Shown here one piece after another: positions 57,396-64,000 of a stretch of DNA of 64,000 nt. This DNA is from Caulifigura coniformis (GTDB taxonomy: Bacteria; Planctomycetota; Planctomycetia; Planctomycetales; Planctomycetaceae): contig NZ_CP036271.1 in assembly GCF_007745175.1 (NCBI RefSeq), positions 3,918,314 through 3,982,313 on the forward strand, given 5' to 3'. The translations under genes were made by a program, and so were the position numbers. How positions within the stretch are numbered: position 1 is the first letter of the stretch; every line of letters begins with the position of its first letter. The notes beneath the pieces are model-generated. The model did no database searches, was not told where the DNA came from, and saw only the letters and a program-made list of their open reading frames with translations.

Positions 57396-58406
57396 ATGTC
57401 AGCCTCGCTCGAACTCCCTGTTGTCGACGCCTTCGCCGGAGTCCCCGCTCCTCCGGAGGATCCCCTTGCGCTGATGGACGAAATCGACCGGCTCAAGGTC
57501 GAAAAGGACGCCACGATCCTCGCCCACTACTACGTGGATGGCGAGATCCAGGACATCGCCGACGTCAGCGGCGACAGCCTGCAGCTCGCCCGCGCCGCCA
57601 CGAAAGTCACCTCCGGCACAATCGTGTTCGCCGGCGTCCATTTCATGGGCGAGTCGGCGAAGATCCTGAATCCGGAGAAACGGGTCCTGATGCCCGACCT
57701 CCTCGCCGGCTGCTCGCTGGCCGACAGCTGTCCCGCCCCGGCCCTCAAGGCCTTCCAGGACAACCTGCGGGCGGAAGGGCGGCAGTTCGAAACGGTCGCC
57801 TACATCAACACCACCGCGGCCGTGAAGGCCCTCTGCGACTGGATTGTCACCAGCGGAAACGCCCGCGAGATCATCGAACGCGTTCCGGCGGACAAGGAGA
57901 TCCTGTTCGTTCCCGATCAGCACCTGGGCCGCTACCTCATGGAAGTGACCGGCCGCCCGATGATTCTCTGGCCCGGCTCCTGCATGGTGCACGAGGTCTT
58001 CTCGATTCAGGACCTCCTGCGCGCCAAACGCAACAATCCGAAGGCCGTCGTCATCGCGCACCCGGAATGCCCGCGCAACGTCCTCGAGCATGCCGACGTG
58101 ATCGGCGGCACCGAGAAGATGAAGAAGCACGTTTCCGCGATTGCCGAGCCGACGACCTTCCTCGTGGCGACCGAAGCCAACATGATCCACCCGCTGCACA
58201 AGGCCGCGCCGCAGCACACCTTCATCCCGGTCCCCGGCATCATGACCTCGACCGGTGAGACCTGTGCCTGCAATCGCTGTCCGCACATGGCCCGCAACAC
58301 GCTCCAGAAGGTGCGCGACTGCCTGCGCGACGGCCGGCCCGAAATCACATGGCAGCCTTATTTCGACGACGCCCGCGACGTCCTGATCCGAAGCCTGCTG
58401 CAGTAG
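57396..58406 (+). CDS. nadA: Quinolinate synthase
   Basis: Condenses iminoaspartate with dihydroxyacetone phosphate to quinolinate in NAD synthesis, using a [4Fe-4S] cluster. It is 336 residues. The likely cluster ligands are Cys106 ([10 protein letters not shown]), Cys196 ([10 protein letters not shown]) and a Cys in CACNRCP (290-296). Further conserved segments include [20 protein letters not shown] and [13 protein letters not shown] at 57396 follows AAAGGA. nadB and nadC are not nearby. A TATAAT box close upstream suggests a dedicated promoter. Confidence 0.95.
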   Translation: MSASLELPVVDAFAGVPAPPEDPLALMDEIDRLKVEKDATILAHYYVDGEIQDIADVSGDSLQLARAATKVTSGTIVFAGVHFMGESAKILNPEKRVLMPDLLAGCSLADSCPAPALKAFQDNLRAEGRQFETVAYINTTAAVKALCDWIVTSGNAREIIERVPADKEILFVPDQHLGRYLMEVTGRPMILWPGSCMVHEVFSIQDLLRAKRNNPKAVVIAHPECPRNVLEHADVIGGTEKMKKHVSAIAEPTTFLVATEANMIHPLHKAAPQHTFIPVPGIMTSTGETCACNRCPHMARNTLQKVRDCLRDGRPEITWQPYFDDARDVLIRSLLQ

Positions 58407-58476
58407 GACGCAGCGGAGTGATCCGCGGGCCCATCGAACCAACAGACTGTCGTCCCCCCTCGTACCGAGTACCCGG

Positions 58477-59172
58477 TCACCCCCGCACCAGCTGCATGAT
58501 CTGGAACGCGTTGCTTCTCGGAGCAGGCTGCTCCTTCAGCTCTTCGTCGAGGATCGTCACCACGAACCCGCTCTCTCGCGCCAACGCCACGAACGCAGCC
58601 GCGTGATACCGTCCCGGATCCGCAATCCACACCACGGAGGGAAACTCTCCTTCCGGCGTCGGGGCCAGCATCGACGTCAACAACGCGATCAGCGGCTCGT
58701 GGTTTCGCCTCTCATACGTCACCTCGCAGCCGGTGATCACCCGGAACTGCCGCTCCATCGGTCGCCGCCAGTCGAGCAGGAGCGTCTCAGGATCGGCAAG
58801 ACCATTGCGGACGGCGTTGTGTCGCGAAAGCAGCAGCGACTGCGGATCGTAGTCCGAGAAAATGACTTGGTCGCCGCGGACCAGGCCTGACACGCCCGTC
58901 AGACCAACGCCGGAACCGAGGTCGAGCACTTCCGCCCCGCGCGGCCACGGAGCCGATTGCATCGCGCGCGCGAACGGGCCCGCCGCCGGCCACAGATACG
59001 ACCAGTACGGCATGTAGTCGTCGCGTTCATTGGCGGCGAGCACTTCCGGGTCTTCGAGAAGATGGTCGGGGTCCCCGGGAAGGATAATCTGCAGCTTCCG
59101 GCCGGGGAGCTCGAACGTGGTTTCCTTCCATCCTCCAGGGAGTGCGGGAAGAGGCGGGAGAAGATGGAGCAT
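58477..59172 (-). CDS. Methyltransferase, lysine-methyltransferase-like (Methyltransf_16 type)
   Basis: A 231-residue protein with motif I VLDLGSGVGLTGVSGLV and post-I VIFSDYDPQSLLLSRHN, a pattern shared with METTL-type protein or small-molecule methyltransferases. YMPYWSYLWPAAGPFAR precedes motif I, as in that family. The C-terminal strand VVWIADPGRYHAAAFVALAR is conserved too. The substrate is unknown. ATG at 59172, with no strong Shine-Dalgarno. It is convergent with nadA and divergent from the large hydrolase gene. Confidence 0.8.
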   Translation of the reverse strand: MLHLLPPLPALPGGWKETTFELPGRKLQIILPGDPDHLLEDPEVLAANERDDYMPYWSYLWPAAGPFARAMQSAPWPRGAEVLDLGSGVGLTGVSGLVRGDQVIFSDYDPQSLLLSRHNAVRNGLADPETLLLDWRRPMERQFRVITGCEVTYERRNHEPLIALLTSMLAPTPEGEFPSVVWIADPGRYHAAAFVALARESGFVVTILDEELKEQPAPRSNAFQIMQLVRG

Positions 59173-59291
59173 GAGGCGAAAAGGACGACGAGACTAAGAT
59201 TCCGGAATTCGTAACGCCCGGCCTCGACACGGCCGCGGGATTGCAGACCATAACGCCTGCCCGGTCCTGTCACACGGAAGTCGAAGATCCG

Positions 59292-61628
59292 ATGAGCTGT
59301 CGCGCGCTGTTCCTGCTGCTCTCCGCCATCCTCTTCGCAGGGATTGCGCCGACAGTCGTGCGGGCCGACGAAACGCCGGCGAACGCCGTGCGGGCGGCCG
59401 AATTTCGCGACGAGGTGCTGACCGATCAGCAAGGCGACCATCGCTATGTCGTCTTTCTTCCCCCCGGCTATGATCCTTCCCGGCGCTGGCCCGTCATTCT
59501 GTCCCTGCACGGCGCGGGGGAACGCGGCCACGACGGACGCCGCCAGCTGGCGGTGGGGATGGGGGCCATTGTTGAGCTGCACCCCGACCAGTTTCCCGCC
59601 GTCATCGTCTTTCCGCAGGTCGAGGAGACTGATGAGCGGATTCTGACGGCCTGGTCGCCGCAGAATCCCGACGGTCGACGCGCGCTGCAGATGCTGGCCG
59701 ACGTGGAGCATCGCTACTCGATCGATGCCAGCCGTCGCATCCTGGCCGGATGGTCGATGGGAGGGTTTGGCGTCTGGCAGGTGGCAGCCGGAAGCGAGCC
59801 AGGCTTCTGGTCCGCGGCGCTCTCCGTCTCTGGCGGCGCAACGGCGGAAACGGCTTCGAAACTCCCCGCCGGGCTGCCGCTGTGGGCCATTCATGGCGCC
59901 GACGACCGGATCGTCAACCCGGCCCGGATGGTACAGGCGGTTTCAGCGGCCGCGAAGTCCGGACGAACCGTCGCCAGCACGCTCGTCAACGGAGAAGGGC
60001 ACGACGTGTGGCAGGTGGTGTTCGGGCGCGACGAGGTCCGACGCTGGATGCTCGATCCCGCGTCGGTGAATCCACAGTCGCTCGACTGGTCCTCGAAATC
60101 GCTTGCAGGCATTCGGCAGCAGAATCGACTTCCCGAGCGGGACTTTCGAGCCTCGGCGGTGATCGCCAGGGCCGTCGCGATTCGCATCGGGAACTCCGCC
60201 TTCGAGGAACTGGCGCACGGCATCCCCCAGGCGATCCCGCGCGAACGCCTCCAGGGACAGGTGGCCGACATCGAGCAATCGATCACTTACGGCGGGGCGA
60301 CGATCCGCGCCGGCATTCGCGACATCACATGGACCGCGGACCTGGCCGAGGCGCAGGTCGCGGCGGTTGAGGCGGAGCGGCTCGTCATCCGTGTCGGCCT
60401 GAAGAATCTGACGCTCCACTGCGGGAGCGGAGACCTGGCAGGCGGAGAATACGAAGCCAGCTGCGGCCCGTTTGATGTTGTGCTGGGCCGCCGTCGGCCC
60501 GTCTGGGTGGAAGTGTCGACCCGGCCAAGGGTGCAGGGGGGGGAGATCCTCCTGACACAGCGCGACATCCGCTTCACGATCCCCGATGACAACTGGTACG
60601 TCACGGAGCCGGGCTGGGCCAGGGCATCCGGACCTGGACTCACTCCCGACCTCGTGAAGGTCGGAGTCGTCGGCGGGATGTATCGCGCGAAGGCGCGCGT
60701 CGAGTCGGCTGTCCGCGAGTTGATTCCTCCCCTGATCGAACGGATCGAGGAGCGACTGGTCCAGGTTCCACCCGACTCTCTCGCGTCGCTGTTGTGGCCT
60801 CTGCCGACGGCCCCACCGCGCATCCGATTGATTCCCGAAGGGATCCGGACCGATTCCAGAGGGGTCTCCGTGACGGTCGGCCTCGCGGTGGAAGGTCCGT
60901 CGACGGCGGAGTCTGTCGCGGCATTTCCGACCGCGACGCCGATCGTGGAAGGGGAAAGCCAGGGCGTCATCGTCGGAATCGCCCCGCGCATTCTGTCCTC
61001 GGTTGCCGAGGTCTTTGCCGACGACCCCCAGGCGCGTCTCGATCTCCGCGACGCACCCGACAGCGCTCTCACGCGGCTCGGAGACGAGAGCCTGCTTCGC
61101 CGCGCGGCGCCGGGACTCGCAGAAGGGGCGGACGATTTCGAACTGCGGACGGTCCTGTCATTGCCCCGGCCATTCACGCTGGCGCCGGCGGATGCGCAGG
61201 GCGATTCTCCGACACGGCTTTCTCTCCGGCTGCACGCGCCCTCCGTTCTGCTGGAAATCTCGCGCCGGCCGCGAGATCGCTCGGCCGCCTGGCAGAAATG
61301 CGTGGAGTGCACCCTCTCCCTCGACCAGAATCTCTCCGTGGAGCTCAATGGCGACACCAGCGGCCGCACCGTCACGATGAATTGGGACGCGAACCCCGTG
61401 CTTCATGGGCACGCGAAATTCGCCGAAGGATTCTCCCCCTCGGACGCCTCGCTCAACGGCGATGTTCTCGTCGATGCGTTCGCCTCGGCGTGGCGCGAAT
61501 GGACGGGCAACGCGGGAACGACCTCCCCCGTCGACGACCTGGCCGTCGGCCCGGCCCGCCTCAGGCTCAACGCCATCCCCGTTCGCGGCGGACGAATCTG
61601 GCTCGAGTTCGAGCCAGCCTCGCGCTGA
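59292..61628 (+). CDS. Secreted alpha/beta hydrolase with long C-terminal extension
   Basis: A 778-residue exported protein with a signal peptide (about 1-25, ending RADE). The first 270 residues are an esterase/PHB-depolymerase-like alpha/beta hydrolase: FLPPGYDPSRRWPVILSLHG, nucleophile Ser155 in GWSMGG, Asp205 in GADDRIVNP and His237 in GEGHDVW. The remaining 500 residues are beta-rich, without recognised domains, and look like a separate exported module. ATG at 59292. The combination suggests a surface enzyme with a binding or anchoring part. It ends before a terminator that serves the convergent gene. Confidence 0.82.
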   Translation: MSCRALFLLLSAILFAGIAPTVVRADETPANAVRAAEFRDEVLTDQQGDHRYVVFLPPGYDPSRRWPVILSLHGAGERGHDGRRQLAVGMGAIVELHPDQFPAVIVFPQVEETDERILTAWSPQNPDGRRALQMLADVEHRYSIDASRRILAGWSMGGFGVWQVAAGSEPGFWSAALSVSGGATAETASKLPAGLPLWAIHGADDRIVNPARMVQAVSAAAKSGRTVASTLVNGEGHDVWQVVFGRDEVRRWMLDPASVNPQSLDWSSKSLAGIRQQNRLPERDFRASAVIARAVAIRIGNSAFEELAHGIPQAIPRERLQGQVADIEQSITYGGATIRAGIRDITWTADLAEAQVAAVEAERLVIRVGLKNLTLHCGSGDLAGGEYEASCGPFDVVLGRRRPVWVEVSTRPRVQGGEILLTQRDIRFTIPDDNWYVTEPGWARASGPGLTPDLVKVGVVGGMYRAKARVESAVRELIPPLIERIEERLVQVPPDSLASLLWPLPTAPPRIRLIPEGIRTDSRGVSVTVGLAVEGPSTAESVAAFPTATPIVEGESQGVIVGIAPRILSSVAEVFADDPQARLDLRDAPDSALTRLGDESLLRRAAPGLAEGADDFELRTVLSLPRPFTLAPADAQGDSPTRLSLRLHAPSVLLEISRRPRDRSAAWQKCVECTLSLDQNLSVELNGDTSGRTVTMNWDANPVLHGHAKFAEGFSPSDASLNGDVLVDAFASAWREWTGNAGTTSPVDDLAVGPARLRLNAIPVRGGRIWLEFEPASR

Positions 61629-61655
61629 AGAACCGATCAGGTCGCACATCCACGG

Positions 61656-61686
61656 AAAAAGGACGCGCCGTTTCCGGCGCGTCCTT
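61656..61686 (-). terminator. Intrinsic terminator of the TolC-family gene
   Basis: A 12-bp stem AAGGACGCGCCG/CGGCGCGTCCTT with a TTTC loop. On the minus strand it is followed by five T. It lies 30 bases past the TolC-family stop and between convergent genes. Confidence 0.85.
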
Positions 61687-61715
61687 CATGGGAGTGGCGA
61701 TTGTCGGACCGTCTT

Positions 61716-63758
61716 TCAGGACTCGGTCCGCCCCAGGGCGCCCGCCGAGATTCCAGTGGTCTTCGGCTTCTCGTCCGCCGGCGTCGGCTGCGGCTCACCC
61801 GGCTCGAACGATTCGACTTCCGGGGGAGACGACGACTTCGGCGTGCTGTAACGCATCTCACGCGTCTTGTAGTCGGTCGAGAAGGCCGCCGGGTCGTGAT
61901 ACAGCGTGTCGTCCGGACGGGCGTACGACCGCGCCTTGTGCTGCCGGGCTGCGTCCCCGTACGCATCGGGGACCCAGGGACCTTCAGACAGGTGCACCCC
62001 GTTGTATTCCAGCAGCGTTCCACGGCGGAGCTGCAGAGTTGCCAGGGCCTGGTTGTACTGCGTCACGCTTTCGTAGTACGTCTGTTCGGCCTGTGCCCGG
62101 CGTTCATAGGCACGCAGCAGGACGTCGATCAGTTCTTCACCCAGCCGGAATCGCGGTTCGCGCCCGGCGACGTCTTCTTCTGCAGCGATGAACCGCAGGT
62201 AGTTCGAACGCATCGTCTGGTACGACCGATCGACTTCCTGGAACGCGACGGCCAGTTCGTGACCGATTTCGAGTTCCTGTGCGGCCAGCAGCTTGCGGGC
62301 GCGGGCCACACGCAGTTCATAGTTGCGCACCTGGGCATTCGCAGCCCGGAAACCGAGCGGGACGTTCATCTGCACGCCAGCCTGCCACCCCGTCTGGTCG
62401 GCGCTCCCCAGCGACGAGAAGTACCCGCCGGAGGGGCTGCCATTGTTGTAGTCGAACAGGTTCTCGCCGAATGCGTTCACCTGGTAACCACCGACAGCAT
62501 CCAGCCGCGGCTGGGTGAGGTCCTGGGCGGCGACGAGCTGCAGCTCCAGACTCTTGATGTTCCACTTCTGGCGGCGGAGTTCCACGCGCCGGTTCATCGC
62601 GTCCGACAGGCTCACCTCCCAGTCGGGAAGCACTTCCGCCGTCACCGGCTCATCGATCGGCCGGATGACCGTGCCGTCGTTGACCGGCAATGCCAGCAGC
62701 CGACGCAGACGGGTTTCCGCCGTGAAGATGTTCGACTGTGCGGTTTCCGCAATCGACCGCGATGCGTAGTAGGTGTTTCGTGCCTGGGCCTCGTCGGCCG
62801 GCAGGACGTTTTCCACCTGGCCGGCCCGCTTCTTCGTGAGCCGCCACGCGTCGAGTGACGAGTTTCGCAGCGCGATCGCGGTGTCGAACTGGCGGTACGC
62901 GAAGTAGAGATCCCAGTACGCGGTCTCGACGTCGAGCATCAGGTTCCGGGCTGCCAGCTCGAAGTCGGAGATCGCCAGGTCGTTGTTGATCTTCGCGATC
63001 AGAACACCCTGCGACACACCGGAGATGCCGCCGAAGCTGTTCGCGATCGGACCGGCGATCCGCGTGTATTCCGTACCCGCTCCAGCGAGCAACGGCTGGC
63101 GGTAGGTCACGCCGGCCGCACCCGAATAGTTCGACCCGAACAGACCGGGTGTGTTCGTCCGCAGGTAGTTGATCTCGTTGAACACCTGGATCGAGCCGCC
63201 GTTCGCGAAGTTCTTCGACAGGGCGTTCGAAAACTCGGCCGCGTTGGTGTCCTGGAACCCGAACGAGTTGTTGAAGTTCTGGTTGCCGGAGAAGTTCAGC
63301 ACCGAGTTGTACTGCACGTCGAAGTCGGCAAGAGCCGCCTCGACGCCTCGTCCGCCGAACAGCACCCCCGACTCCTGGATCGCAGGGTCGTACACCGTCC
63401 GCACCGCGCCGTCTGGATTCGTCAGCAGCGAGTTGCCGAGCGCCAGGAAGGTGCCGGCCGAGCGGATCACTTCACTGTTCTGCAGCGCGATGTGGACCGT
63501 TTCCGCGAGCGACATGTCGCGAACCTGCGTTCGGGCCCTGTCGCGGATCGTGTGCGGCTTGTGCGACGCCAGCAGGTCCGGGTTCGGACATTCCTCGATC
63601 ACCGGGTGATCGATTTCCGTCGCGTTCGTCTTGCAGACCTCGGCATGCGGCTCGCCAAAGTAGTCGATCTTCGGCTGGCCGTGATTACAGCCGGCTCCGG
63701 CGAATGCCATGAAGGACCAGGTACAGATCCTGGCCAGATTGCGGGCGGGGTAGGGCAT
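61716..63758 (-). CDS. TolC-family outer-membrane efflux protein
   Basis: A 680-residue protein with the TolC helical pattern: long amphipathic helices with repeated LxxxxQxxxA spacing, such as DVETAYWDLYFAYRQFDTAI and HELAVAFQEVDRSYQTMRS. It has the two-fold repeat of the family. A short N-terminal hydrophobic segment ends FAGAGCNHG, a lipoprotein-like but imperfect lipobox. The C-terminal 100 residues are Pro/Ser/Glu-rich and atypical. It is longer than E. coli TolC. ATG at 63758, with GGAGAAGG about 10 bases upstream. No pump or membrane-fusion gene lies in the window to its right. Confidence 0.88.
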   Translation of the reverse strand: MPYPARNLARICTWSFMAFAGAGCNHGQPKIDYFGEPHAEVCKTNATEIDHPVIEECPNPDLLASHKPHTIRDRARTQVRDMSLAETVHIALQNSEVIRSAGTFLALGNSLLTNPDGAVRTVYDPAIQESGVLFGGRGVEAALADFDVQYNSVLNFSGNQNFNNSFGFQDTNAAEFSNALSKNFANGGSIQVFNEINYLRTNTPGLFGSNYSGAAGVTYRQPLLAGAGTEYTRIAGPIANSFGGISGVSQGVLIAKINNDLAISDFELAARNLMLDVETAYWDLYFAYRQFDTAIALRNSSLDAWRLTKKRAGQVENVLPADEAQARNTYYASRSIAETAQSNIFTAETRLRRLLALPVNDGTVIRPIDEPVTAEVLPDWEVSLSDAMNRRVELRRQKWNIKSLELQLVAAQDLTQPRLDAVGGYQVNAFGENLFDYNNGSPSGGYFSSLGSADQTGWQAGVQMNVPLGFRAANAQVRNYELRVARARKLLAAQELEIGHELAVAFQEVDRSYQTMRSNYLRFIAAEEDVAGREPRFRLGEELIDVLLRAYERRAQAEQTYYESVTQYNQALATLQLRRGTLLEYNGVHLSEGPWVPDAYGDAARQHKARSYARPDDTLYHDPAAFSTDYKTREMRYSTPKSSSPPEVESFEPGEPQPTPADEKPKTTGISAGALGRTES

Positions 63759-64000
63759 AAGGACGTCGCCTTCTCCGACAGACACGTACAACCGACGACC
63801 CCGGTCGATGCCGCAGCACCCAATCCGTGGTCATCTCTCGTATCGGCGGAACAATCGGCCCCGTTGCAGCCCGGCGCAGCCCGATTGCCGCGCCTGTCAC
63901 GCATTTCCGGACCTGCGCCACAAAGGCGGATCGACCACTCCGGCCGGAACCACCCGCACAGGTCCACCCCCGGGAATCACTGTCGCAACGCCGCTGACGC

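Overview
The window is a high-GC stretch of bacterial chromosome that reads like a planctomycete (phylum Planctomycetota, probably order Planctomycetales). The pointers are a DUF1598-like secreted protein, very large secreted/membrane-anchored proteins without recognisable domains, a secreted sulfatase, a cysteine-rich secreted HEAT-like protein, a microcompartment-type aldehyde dehydrogenase beside a EutN/CcmL vertex protein, and complex I genes scattered away from one another. Genus cannot be decided from the sequence alone. No rRNA, CRISPR array, prophage or canonical insertion sequence was seen. One tRNA, tRNA-Gly(GCC), is present.

Layout. 1-4099 (minus): DUF58 protein, TgpA-like transglutaminase and the start of a trpG/pabA amidotransferase, tightly packed. 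4405-17151 (plus): a divergent run of six envelope genes behind a good sigma-70-type promoter. It holds two membrane-anchored coiled-coil proteins, a 46-residue membrane protein, a DUF1598-like secreted protein and two giant proteins of 1109 and 1977 residues that overlap by 4 bases. This is the most promising uncharacterised system here. 17146-22789: undecaprenyl-diphosphatase, M3 oligoendopeptidase, an RmlD-like protein lacking its catalytic Tyr, a methyltransferase and an ECF sigma factor. 23355-29451: APS kinase, the microcompartment pair, a DUF4288 protein, adenylosuccinate lyase and an aminotransferase. 29575-33009: gyrB and nuoI, divergent. 33010-37192: a long non-coding leader, the Cys-rich protein, a divergent CsrA-like protein, then uppS and cdsA.

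37415-43523: a thioredoxin-fold protein without CxxC, coupled to a CitG-like protein; a dihaem cytochrome c; ettA. 43541-44175: a REP-flanked RAYT transposase unit, with a third REP copy at 25685 whose stem changes are compensatory. 44198-52142: STAS protein, gatB, nuoF and nuoE (minus), then a PQQ-like beta-propeller protein, prmC and, convergent with it, tig. 52459-63758: tRNA-Gly, a methyltransferase, a sulfatase, a papain-like protein with an inserted peptidoglycan-binding domain, a TerC-family protein, nadA, another methyltransferase, a large secreted alpha/beta hydrolase and a TolC-family efflux protein.

Functional threads. Lipid carrier and envelope synthesis (uppP, uppS, cdsA) sits among many exported proteins. 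Respiratory complex I is represented by nuoE-nuoF and, 13 kb away, nuoI. Translation and folding functions (ettA, gatB, prmC, tig, tRNA-Gly) cluster between 41.8 and 52.5 kb. Many starts are GTG or TTG; where a Shine-Dalgarno sequence decided the start this is stated. Family names rest on visible motifs and remembered family features, not on database searches.
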